DNA of 64,000 bases from Streptomyces vilmorinianum (lineage in GTDB: Bacteria > Actinomycetota > Actinomycetes > Streptomycetales > Streptomycetaceae): NCBI RefSeq assembly GCF_005517195.1, contig NZ_CP040244.1:3676001-3740000 (forward strand), written 5' to 3'. The first letter of the stretch is position 1. Each line of letters opens with the position of its first letter. The notes under the pieces are model-generated. The model did not search any database. It was not told where the DNA came from and was given only the letters and a program-made list of their open reading frames with translations. Below, piece after piece: positions 54,910 through 62,655 of this stretch. The position numbers were made by a program, and so were the translations under genes.

Positions 54910-55736
54910 ACGCCCGCCGGACGGCACGCGGCCTTTCGCTGCACGCCGTGGTCTGGCTGATCGCCGCGTTCGTCGCCGTGCCGCTGCTCTACGCGGTGAT
55001 CTCCGGGTTCAAGAGCACCGGCGAGCTCACGACGAATCCGTTCGGGCTGCCGGAGCAGTGGAAGACCGGAAACTACACCGGAATTCTCAGCGACGGAATG
55101 TTCTGGCGGCAGATCGCCAACAGCGCGGGAATCGCGATCGGCACGACGTGCTGCACGGTGGCGGCCTCCGCGATGGCGGCGTTCGTGCTGGCCCGTTATG
55201 CCTTCCGGGGCAGGGAGTTGTTCTATACGCTCTTCACGATCGGGCTGATGTTCCCGTTCGCGGTGGCCGTCCTGCCGCTCTTCCTCATGCTGCGCACCTT
55301 CGGCCTGCTCGACAACCCGCTCGGGGTGATCCTCCCGCAGGCGGCTTTCGGGCTCCCCATGACGATCGTGATTCTGCGCGGCTTCTTCCGGACCATCCCG
55401 GCGGAGATCGAGGAGGCCGCCACCATGGACGGCTGCGGCAAGTTCCGCTTCTTCTGGAAGATCCTGCTGCCGATGGCGCGTCCGGCGCTCGGTACGGTCT
55501 CGGTGCTGGCGGTCGTCGCGAGCTGGAACAACTTCTTCCTGCCGCTGCTGGTGTTCAGCGATCCGAAATGGCAGACGATCCCGGTCGGTGTCCAGCAGTT
55601 CCAGGGCCAGTACTCGACCGACTTCGCGCTCGTCCTGGCCTACATCGTGCTCGCCATGGTCCCTGCCCTCGCCTTCTACGCCGTCGCCGAGCGTCAGCTG
55701 ATCGGCGGCCTTACCGCCGGCGCCACCAAGGGTTGA
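54906..55736 (+). CDS. bxlG: Xylo-oligosaccharide ABC importer permease 2
   Basis: A 276-residue MalG/UgpE-type permease with six helices, first LHAVVWLIAAFVAVPLLYAV, EAA loop EEAATMDGCGKFRFFWKILL and LAVVASWNNFFLPLLVFSDP. Its ATG overlaps the bxlF stop by four bases (ATGA). The GH30 gene follows after 36 bases. Confidence 0.93.
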   Translation: MNARRTARGLSLHAVVWLIAAFVAVPLLYAVISGFKSTGELTTNPFGLPEQWKTGNYTGILSDGMFWRQIANSAGIAIGTTCCTVAASAMAAFVLARYAFRGRELFYTLFTIGLMFPFAVAVLPLFLMLRTFGLLDNPLGVILPQAAFGLPMTIVILRGFFRTIPAEIEEAATMDGCGKFRFFWKILLPMARPALGTVSVLAVVASWNNFFLPLLVFSDPKWQTIPVGVQQFQGQYSTDFALVLAYIVLAMVPALAFYAVAERQLIGGLTAGATKG

Positions 55737-55772
55737 CCTGTCCCGCGTGACCTCCACCCCCGAGGAGACTCC

Positions 55773-57164
55773 GTGAAACGCCTGACCGCTCTGACGGCAG
55801 TCGTACTGTTAGCGCTGACAACTCACGTTGCCGCCGCTGACCCCGTGCCACTCGCCACCGGCCCCGCCATCGACTTCCGGGCCGCACTCCAGCCCATCGA
55901 CGGATTCGGCTTCTCGATGGCCTTCCAGCGGGCCGACCTGCTGCACGGCGCGCGCGGCCTCAGCCCCGCCAAGCGGCGCGAGGTGCTCGACCTGCTGCTC
56001 AGCAAGGACAAGGGCGCGGGCCTGTCGATCCTGCGCCTGGGCATCGGGTCGTCGACCGACCGGGTCTACGACCACATGCCGACGATCCTGCCGGCCGATC
56101 CGGGCGGGCCGGACGCCACACCGAAGTACGTCTGGGACGGCTATGACGGCGGCCAGGTCTGGCTCGCCAAGGAGGCCAAGGCGTACGGCGTCGAACGGTT
56201 CTTCGCCGACGCCTGGAGCGCGCCGGCCTTCATGAAGACCAACGGCAGCGAGAACGACGGCGGCGAGCTCCTGCCCGAATGGCGTCAGGCCTACGCGAAC
56301 TACCTCGTCCAGTACGCGAAGTTCTACGAGCGGGAAGGCATCGGAATCACCGACCTGGGGTTCACCAACGAACCCGACTGGACGGCGACCTACGCCTCGA
56401 TGCGCTTCACCCCGCAGCAGGCCGTCGACTTCCTCAAGGTGCTCGGGCCGACCGTCCGCGCGTCCGGACTGAAGGCCGGGGTGGTCTGCTGCGACGCCGC
56501 GGGTTGGGACCGGCAGGTCGCCTACACCGAGGCCATCGAGGCGGACCCGGCGGCCGACAAGGCCGTGCGGACCATCACCGGCCACCGCTACAGCGGTCCG
56601 ACCACGGTCCCGCAGCCGACCGACAAGCGCGTCTGGATGTCGGAATGGTCACCGGACGGCACCACCTGGAACGAGAACTGGGACGACGGCAGCGGCTACG
56701 ACGGCCTCACGGTTGCCGCCGACATCCAGAACACCCTGACCGTCGGCAACGCCAACGCCTACGTCTACTGGACCGGCGCGTCCCTCGGCGCGACCCGAGG
56801 GCTCATCCAGCTCGCCAACCCGGGTGACGGCTACCGGGTGTCCAAGCGGTACTGGGCACTGGCCGCCTTCAGCCGGTTCATCCGCCCCGGCGCCGTCCGC
56901 GTGCCGGTCACGAACGCCGACCCGGCACTGCGCATCACGGCCTTCCGCAACACCGACGGCAGTCGCGTCATCGAGATCCTCAACACCGCGACCACGCGGA
57001 AGTCCGCCGAGTTCGCTCTCCGCGGCGGAGGCGACCGGCACCCCGACGGCTACGTCACCGACGAGACCCGCTCGATCACCCCGGCCGACGTCGTCTCCAC
57101 GCACGGCACGACCCTCACGGCCACGCTCGCCCCGCGCGCGCTGACCACGATCGTCCTCGACTGA
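55773..57164 (+). CDS. Secreted GH30 glycoside hydrolase
   Basis: The 463-residue protein has a short signal peptide (MKRLTALTAVVLLALTTHVA) and a GH30 domain: QPIDGFGFSMAFQRADLLHG, DLGFTNEPDWTATYASM with acid/base Glu200, and RVWMSEWSPDGTTW with nucleophile Glu291. The C-terminal side beta-structure (about 380-463) is the usual GH30 module. In a xylan operon it is probably a glucuronoxylanase or xylobiohydrolase, but other GH30 enzymes cut beta-1,6-glucan or galactan, and I cannot assign the subfamily. GAGGAGA precedes its ATG. Confidence 0.85.
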   Translation: MKRLTALTAVVLLALTTHVAAADPVPLATGPAIDFRAALQPIDGFGFSMAFQRADLLHGARGLSPAKRREVLDLLLSKDKGAGLSILRLGIGSSTDRVYDHMPTILPADPGGPDATPKYVWDGYDGGQVWLAKEAKAYGVERFFADAWSAPAFMKTNGSENDGGELLPEWRQAYANYLVQYAKFYEREGIGITDLGFTNEPDWTATYASMRFTPQQAVDFLKVLGPTVRASGLKAGVVCCDAAGWDRQVAYTEAIEADPAADKAVRTITGHRYSGPTTVPQPTDKRVWMSEWSPDGTTWNENWDDGSGYDGLTVAADIQNTLTVGNANAYVYWTGASLGATRGLIQLANPGDGYRVSKRYWALAAFSRFIRPGAVRVPVTNADPALRITAFRNTDGSRVIEILNTATTRKSAEFALRGGGDRHPDGYVTDETRSITPADVVSTHGTTLTATLAPRALTTIVLD

Positions 57165-57192
57165 AACGACGGACCCCTCCGAGGAGTCATCC

Positions 57193-58233
57193 ATGTCCCT
57201 GTCCCGGCACCTCATCGCCCTGTCCGCCGCCGTCTGCCTCGCGGCCGGCCTCGCCGCCGCGCCCGCGACCGCCGAGCCCCGTCCCAGGACGCTCGGCGAA
57301 CTGGCCAGGAAGCACCACAAGTACTTCGGCTCGGCCACCGACAACCCCGAGTTCACCGACGCCGCCTATCTGAAGCTCCTCGGCAGCGAATTCGGGCAGA
57401 CCACCCCCGGCAACGCCATGAAGTGGTATGCCACCGAACCCGAGCGCGGTGTCTTCGACTTCACCGCCGGCGACGAGGTCGTGGCCTTCGCCAAGGCCCA
57501 CCACCAGAAGGTCCGCGGCCACACCCTCGTCTGGCACAGCCAGCTCCCCGCCTGGCTCACCGAGCGCGACTGGACCGCCGAGGAGCTGCGCGCCGTCCTC
57601 AAGAACCACATCCAGACGGTGGTCCGGCACTACAAGGGTCAGGTCATTCACTGGGACGTCGTCAACGAGGCGTTCAACGAGGACGGCACCTACCGAGAGT
57701 CGCTCTTCTACAAGACGCTCGGCCCCGGCTACATCGCCGACGCCCTGCGCTGGGCCCACGAGATCGACCCGCACGCCAAGCTGTACCTCAACGACTACAA
57801 CGTCGACGGGATCGGCCCCAAGAGCGACGCCTACCACACCCTGATCAAGCAGTTGAAGGCCGACGGCGTCCCGGTGGAGGGCTTCGGCATCCAGGGCCAT
57901 CTGGCGCTTCAGTACGGCTTCCCCGCCGACGTCCGGCAGAACATGCAGCGCTTCGCCGACCTCGGCGTCGAGGTCGCGGTCACCGAGCTCGACATCCGGA
58001 TGAACCTCCCGGCGACCCCTTCGATGCTCGCCACCCAGGCCACCTGGTACGCGGACTACGTCAAGGCCTGCCTGGCGGTCAGGAAATGCGTCGGCGTCAC
58101 CATCTGGGACTACACGGACAAGTACTCGTGGATCCCCTCCGTATTCCCCGGCGAGGGCGCCGCGCTGCCCTACGACGAGAACCTGAGGCCCAAGCCCGCC
58201 TACCACGCGATCAGGGAGGTACTGGGCGGATGA
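57193..58233 (+). CDS. Secreted GH10 xylanase (catalytic domain only)
   Basis: The 346-residue enzyme has a signal peptide (MSLSRHLIALSAAVCLAAGL, to about residue 27) and a complete GH10 barrel with acid/base Glu159 ([12 protein letters not shown]) and nucleophile Glu265 (AVTELDIRM). It has no binding module, unlike the xlnA-type gene in the window. Small GH10 enzymes of this kind often act on short or decorated xylo-oligosaccharides. It starts 28 bases after GH30, and its stop overlaps the oxidoreductase start (ATGA). Confidence 0.93.
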   Translation: MSLSRHLIALSAAVCLAAGLAAAPATAEPRPRTLGELARKHHKYFGSATDNPEFTDAAYLKLLGSEFGQTTPGNAMKWYATEPERGVFDFTAGDEVVAFAKAHHQKVRGHTLVWHSQLPAWLTERDWTAEELRAVLKNHIQTVVRHYKGQVIHWDVVNEAFNEDGTYRESLFYKTLGPGYIADALRWAHEIDPHAKLYLNDYNVDGIGPKSDAYHTLIKQLKADGVPVEGFGIQGHLALQYGFPADVRQNMQRFADLGVEVAVTELDIRMNLPATPSMLATQATWYADYVKACLAVRKCVGVTIWDYTDKYSWIPSVFPGEGAALPYDENLRPKPAYHAIREVLGG

Positions 58234-59276
58234 TCAGAACGGCGATCGTGGGTACGGGCGGGATCGCCGGCATCTGCCACGTTCCCGCTCTCCGGGCACA
58301 GGCGCACCGGGCCGAGATCGTGGCGGCCGTCGACGTGGACGCCACGCGCGCCGAGGCGTTCGCGGCCGAGCACGGCATCCCCGCGGTCTACACAGACCTG
58401 CACACGATGCTCGACGAACAGCGCCCGGACGTCGTGCATCTGTGCACGCCGCCGTCCTTGCACGCCGAACAGGCCGTGGCGTGCCTGGAGTCGGGGGCGT
58501 GGGTGTGGTGCGAGAAGCCGGTGGCCCTGTCGCTGGCCGAGCTCGACCGGATCCAAGCCGCCGAAGGCCCCGCCGTCGCGGGCGCGGTGTTCCAGCACAG
58601 GTACGGCTCGGGCGCCCGATACCTGCGCGACCGGATCGCGGCCGGGACCCTGGGGCGTCCCTTGGTCGCGCAGTGCGTCACGGCGTGGTACCGCGACGAC
58701 GCCTACTACGAGGTGCCCTGGCGCGGCAGCTGGCGCAGCGAGGGCGGCGGCCCGACCCTGGGGCACGGCATCCATCAGATGGATCTGATGCTGGACGTGC
58801 TCGGCGCATGGGCAGAGGTGCGCGCGATGGCCGGCCGGCTGGAGCGCGACGTCCAGACCGAGGACGTGTCCACGGCCCTGGTCCGGTTCGAGAACGGAGC
58901 CATCGCGACGGTCGTCAACAGCGTCCTCTCCCCACGCGAGGAGAGCTATCTGCGGTTCGACCTCACCGACGCCACGGTCGAACTCCGGCACCTGTACGGC
59001 TACTCCAACGCGGACTGGACGTTCACCGCCAGGTCGCCCCACGCGAAGTGGGAGCCGCCGGACGACCTGCCCAGCTCGCACACCGCCCAGCTCGCGGACT
59101 TCATGGACGGCTACGAGGCCGGGCTCCGGCCCGACCTGGGCAGGCCCACCATGGAACTGGTCACCGCCCTCTACAAGGCGGCGATCACCGGCCTGCCGGT
59201 CCGGCGCGGAGAGATCGACGCGACCGATCCGTTCTACGGCTCACTCGACGGGGGACGACCGGAGGCTTTCCGATGA
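58230..59276 (+). CDS. Gfo/Idh/MocA-family oxidoreductase
   Basis: The 348-residue cytosolic enzyme has an N-terminal Rossmann fold (RTAIVGTGGIAGICHVPALR, NAD(P) binding) and the EKP motif in VWCEKPVALSLAELDR, whose Lys is catalytic in the family, then a C-terminal alpha/beta domain with GPTLGHGIHQMDLMLDVLGA. Members oxidise or reduce sugars, sugar acids and inositols or act through a keto intermediate. Here it is coupled to a secreted xylanase and followed by two further uncharacterised proteins, so it may convert an imported xylan-derived sugar or side group. Confidence 0.88.
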   Translation: MIRTAIVGTGGIAGICHVPALRAQAHRAEIVAAVDVDATRAEAFAAEHGIPAVYTDLHTMLDEQRPDVVHLCTPPSLHAEQAVACLESGAWVWCEKPVALSLAELDRIQAAEGPAVAGAVFQHRYGSGARYLRDRIAAGTLGRPLVAQCVTAWYRDDAYYEVPWRGSWRSEGGGPTLGHGIHQMDLMLDVLGAWAEVRAMAGRLERDVQTEDVSTALVRFENGAIATVVNSVLSPREESYLRFDLTDATVELRHLYGYSNADWTFTARSPHAKWEPPDDLPSSHTAQLADFMDGYEAGLRPDLGRPTMELVTALYKAAITGLPVRRGEIDATDPFYGSLDGGRPEAFR

Positions 59277-60133
59277 CGTTCGAACTCCTCGAGAACGAGG
59301 ACTCGCTGATCGTCCGGGCTCGCGGGGTCGACCTCTTCCGCTATGTGCACCGGCCGGTCATGGACCCCTTCGAGGCACCGAAGCCCTACCTGCATCCGGT
59401 GCGTACGCTCGCCGGCGACGTGGTGACCGGATACCGGCCGCACGACCACCGCTGGCACAAGGGCGTCCAGTTCACGGCGTCATGGGTGTCGGGACAGAAC
59501 TTCTGGGGCGGCGGCACGTACCTGCGCGGCCGGGGCTATGTCGACCTGCCGAACCTCGGCACGATGCGCAGCCTCACCGTGTCCGGCGAGACAAGTCACG
59601 GCCGTGCCGTCGTCACCGAGCACCTGGCCTGGCACACGATGGCGGGGGAGCACTGGATCGACGAGCGTCGCACGCTCACCGCGCGGGACGTCGAGGCCGG
59701 CTCCTGGACCCTGGAGATCACCACCGCGCTGACCAACGTCCTCGACACCGACCTGATGTTCGGCAGCCCCGGCACACAGGGCCGAGAACTCGCCGGATAC
59801 TCCGGTCTGTTCTGGCGCGGCCCGCGTGACTTCACCGGCGGCGACGTGATCGGCCCCGGCATGGGCGAGCAGGGCGCGTGGCTGGCCTTCATCGGCAGGC
59901 ACGACGAGGTCGACCGCTCCTCCACTCTGCTGTTCCTGGACGATCCGGACGTCCCCGGCCACTGGTTCGTCCGCAGTGAGCCCCTTCCCGCCGTCAACCC
60001 GTCCCTGGCGTTCGGCAAGGAACTGTCGCTGGCCCCGGGCGACACCCTGTCGCGCCGTTACCGGATCGTCGTGGCCGACGACGCGTGGACCCTCTCGCGC
60101 CTGTCCCGCCACGTCGAGGAACACCCGTGGTGA
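59273..60133 (+). CDS. DUF6807 (PmoA-like) protein
   Basis: The 286-residue protein has no signal peptide or membrane segment. It contains the PmoA/DUF6807 core: FRYVHRPVMDPFEAPKPYLH, VVTGYRPHDHRWHKGVQFTA, GRVxxLAW-like VVTEHLAWHTMAGEHWIDER, and SLAPGDTLSRRYRIVVADDA. The DHRWHKG histidines could bind metal. Despite the PmoA name, it is unrelated to membrane methane monooxygenase. In genomes it keeps company with Gfo/Idh/MocA enzymes and sugar ABC importers, as here, but no activity is known. Its start overlaps the oxidoreductase stop. Confidence 0.85.
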   Translation: MTFELLENEDSLIVRARGVDLFRYVHRPVMDPFEAPKPYLHPVRTLAGDVVTGYRPHDHRWHKGVQFTASWVSGQNFWGGGTYLRGRGYVDLPNLGTMRSLTVSGETSHGRAVVTEHLAWHTMAGEHWIDERRTLTARDVEAGSWTLEITTALTNVLDTDLMFGSPGTQGRELAGYSGLFWRGPRDFTGGDVIGPGMGEQGAWLAFIGRHDEVDRSSTLLFLDDPDVPGHWFVRSEPLPAVNPSLAFGKELSLAPGDTLSRRYRIVVADDAWTLSRLSRHVEEHPW

Positions 60134-60876
60134 CCCCGCTCCCCGGCGGTGTGGGGATCTCCGGGTTGACCGTGTACGACTGGGAGGCCGCCGACGGGCT
60201 GTGCGGCGGCACCCCCCACATGCACCTCGTCTGCTCCGAGGCGTACATCGTGATCGGCGGCTCCGGCAGCGTCCAGACCCTCACCACCTCCGGTTTCACC
60301 GACACGCCGCTGCGCCCCGGTGACGTCGTCTGGTTCACCCCCGGAACGATCCACCGTCTCGTCAACGCCGGCGGCCTGCGTCTCGTGGTCCTCATGCAGA
60401 ACAGCGGACTTCCCGAGGCGGGCGACGCCGTCTTCACCTTCCCCGCTCCCGTACTGGCCGATCCCGACGCCTACCGGGCGGCGGCCGTCCTGACCGGCGA
60501 CCACGCCGCGGCGGCGCGCCGCCGCCGCGACCTGGCACTCGAAGGCTTCCTGGCCCTGCGTGAAGGTGGGCTGCGGGAGTTCCACGCCGCGGCCCACCGC
60601 CTGAAGCGCGATCTCCTTGACGACTGGTGGTTCCGCTGGCGTGACGGCCCGCTGGCGGCGACCCTCGCCACCGGCTGCCAACTGGCAGGGCTGAAGACTG
60701 GAGACCTCTCCCACCTCGATCACGGCGACGTGTCGCGGCTGGAGCGCCCGGAGGAACCGCTCTTCGGCATGTGCGGCCTTCTCCACGCCTACCCCGTCCC
60801 CGTCCTCCTGACGACGCGGCCGCCGCGCGGTTCGTCGGAGTCACCTCACCTCCAACCCCCGAAGGAGCCCTGCTGA
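60130..60876 (+). CDS. Cupin-domain protein of unknown function
   Basis: The product of about 248 residues starts at GTG 60130 (or 60127) overlapping the DUF6807 stop. A cupin barrel spans about 15-100: [20 protein letters not shown] (motif 1, two His, one Glu) and [20 protein letters not shown] (motif 2, His). The C-terminal helical half ([20 protein letters not shown] to the end) does not resemble an AraC domain, so it is not a regulator of that type. It may be a sugar-binding isomerase- or epimerase-like protein. It overlaps the GH62 start by one base. Confidence 0.75.
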   Translation: MTPLPGGVGISGLTVYDWEAADGLCGGTPHMHLVCSEAYIVIGGSGSVQTLTTSGFTDTPLRPGDVVWFTPGTIHRLVNAGGLRLVVLMQNSGLPEAGDAVFTFPAPVLADPDAYRAAAVLTGDHAAAARRRRDLALEGFLALREGGLREFHAAAHRLKRDLLDDWWFRWRDGPLAATLATGCQLAGLKTGDLSHLDHGDVSRLERPEEPLFGMCGLLHAYPVPVLLTTRPPRGSSESPHLQPPKEPC

Positions 60877-62351
60877 TGAGGTTTCGCCATCCACCCCTGG
60901 TCCTGAGTCTCGTCCTCGCGGTCCTGTCGTCCTTGCTGCTCGGGGCCACTCTTCTCAATGCCCCGCCCGCCGCCGCGGCCACCATCGACACCAACGCCTG
61001 GTACGTGCTGGTCAACCGCAACAGCGGAAAGGCCCTGGACGTCTACAACCTCGCGACCGGCGACGGCGCCCGCATCACCCAGTGGACCAGGAACGACCAG
61101 AACCAGCAGCAGTGGCAGTTCGTCGCCTCCGGCGACGGCTACTACCGTGTCAAGTCCCGCCACTCGGGCAAGGTCCTGGACGTCCAGAACAGTTCCACCG
61201 CCAACGGCGGCGCGATCGTCCAGTGGACGGACGTGAACGGCACCAACCAGCAGTGGCGGCCGGCCGACAGCGCGGACGGTCACATCAGGCTCGTCGCCCG
61301 CCACAGCGGCAAGGCCCTCGAGGTCCAGGGCGGCTCCACCGCCGACAACGCGAATATCGTCCAGTACGACGACTGGGGCGGCGCCAACCAGCAGTGGCAG
61401 CTCGTCAAGGTCGCGGGCGGCACCCCCGGCACCTGTGTCCTTCCCTCGACGTACCGCTGGTCGTCGACGGGCGCGCTGGCGCAGCCCAAGGCCGGGTGGG
61501 CCTCGCTCAAGGACTTCACCGTCGCCCCCCACAACGGCAAGCACCTCGTCTACGCGACGACGCACGGCACCACGGGGACGGGAGTGGGCTGGGGCTCGAT
61601 GAACTTCACCCCGTTCACCGACTGGTCTCAGATGGCCACGACGGGCCAGAACAAGATGTCGAATTCCGTCGTCGCACCCACGCTCTTCTACTTCGCGCCG
61701 AAGAACATCTGGGTCCTTGCGTACCAATGGGGCAGGACCGCCTTCTCCTACCGGACGTCGAGCGACCCCACCAACCCGAACGGCTGGTCGGCGGAGCAGG
61801 AGCTCTTCTCCGGAACCATCGCCGACTCGGGCACGGGTCCGATCGACCAGACGCTCATCGCCGACGACCGGAACATGTACCTGTTCTTCGCCGGTGACAA
61901 CGGCAAGATCTACCGGGCGAGCATGCCGATCGGGAACTTCCCCGGCAGCTTCGGCTCGTCGTACACGACGGTCATGAGCGACACGGCGAAGAACCTGTTC
62001 GAGGCGCCCCAGGTCTACAAGGTCAAGGGCCAGAACCAGTACCTCATGATCGTCGAGGCCCGGGGGGCGAGCGAGCAGCGCTACTTCCGCTCGTTCACGG
62101 CCTCCAGCCTGAGCGGTGCGTGGACCCCGCAGGCCGCGACCGAGAACAACCCCTTCGCGGGGAAGGCCAACAGCGGAGCCACCTGGACCGACGACATCAG
62201 CCACGGCGAGCTGATCCGCGCCGGCGCCGACCAGACGTTCACGATCGACCCCTGCAACCTGCAGTTCCTCTACCAGGGTCGTGATCCCAACTCCGGCGGT
62301 GACTACGGCCAGTGGGCCTACCGCCCGGGTCTGCTGACGCTCCAGCGCTGA
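60876..62351 (+). CDS. Secreted GH62 arabinofuranosidase with CBM13
   Basis: A 491-residue enzyme: a signal peptide (to about residue 35), an N-terminal ricin-type CBM13 trefoil (about 38-180, [20 protein letters not shown] with repeated NQQW units), a short linker and a GH62 propeller (about 190-491). Catalytic regions are [20 protein letters not shown] with the base Asp, [18 protein letters not shown] and [18 protein letters not shown] with the acid Glu. GH62 enzymes release single arabinose groups from arabinoxylan. It is the last gene of the operon, and a terminator follows. Confidence 0.94.
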   Translation: MRFRHPPLVLSLVLAVLSSLLLGATLLNAPPAAAATIDTNAWYVLVNRNSGKALDVYNLATGDGARITQWTRNDQNQQQWQFVASGDGYYRVKSRHSGKVLDVQNSSTANGGAIVQWTDVNGTNQQWRPADSADGHIRLVARHSGKALEVQGGSTADNANIVQYDDWGGANQQWQLVKVAGGTPGTCVLPSTYRWSSTGALAQPKAGWASLKDFTVAPHNGKHLVYATTHGTTGTGVGWGSMNFTPFTDWSQMATTGQNKMSNSVVAPTLFYFAPKNIWVLAYQWGRTAFSYRTSSDPTNPNGWSAEQELFSGTIADSGTGPIDQTLIADDRNMYLFFAGDNGKIYRASMPIGNFPGSFGSSYTTVMSDTAKNLFEAPQVYKVKGQNQYLMIVEARGASEQRYFRSFTASSLSGAWTPQAATENNPFAGKANSGATWTDDISHGELIRAGADQTFTIDPCNLQFLYQGRDPNSGGDYGQWAYRPGLLTLQR

Positions 62352-62356
62352 CGACG

Positions 62357-62387
62357 TGGCGGGCTCGGTGGTCACCCGAGCCCGCCA
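62357..62387 (+). terminator. Terminator of the xylan operon
   Basis: A perfect 12-bp stem (TGGCGGGCTCGG and complement) with a 7-base loop begins five bases after the GH62 stop. The 304-base stretch to the sigma-factor gene otherwise shows no gene I accept. Confidence 0.85.
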
Positions 62388-62655
62388 TGGTCGCGGGCCA
62401 GGGCCGCGTTCGGGACCCGCGTCGCCTTCGCTGTTCTTCCTGGTGTGCGTGGCCGTGGCCGGCGCGTACGGTGCCGCTACGGCGAGCCGGAAGATCCTCT
62501 TCGTGCAGACCGTTCAGGCACTGATCGGTCCGGCCCTGGTGCCGGCCGCCCACTGAGCGACGCCGGCGGACCGACCCGGTCTCACGTCGTATTCTTTGCC
62601 GACGCAGAGGCAGGTCGCCGTACCCCGGCGGACCGCTTCCCTGGAGAAGGTGGGA

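Noticed and set aside
59273..60133. PmoA name as evidence of methane oxidation
   Set aside because: The protein is soluble, lacks membrane helices, and belongs to DUF6807. The shared name is historical.
60130..60876. The cupin gene as an AraC-type regulator
   Set aside because: The C-terminal half shows no helix-turn-helix pair of the AraC family.
62356..62556. A 66-codon reading frame just after GH62
   Set aside because: Its first codons form the operon's terminator hairpin, no ribosome site precedes it, and no family is recognised.
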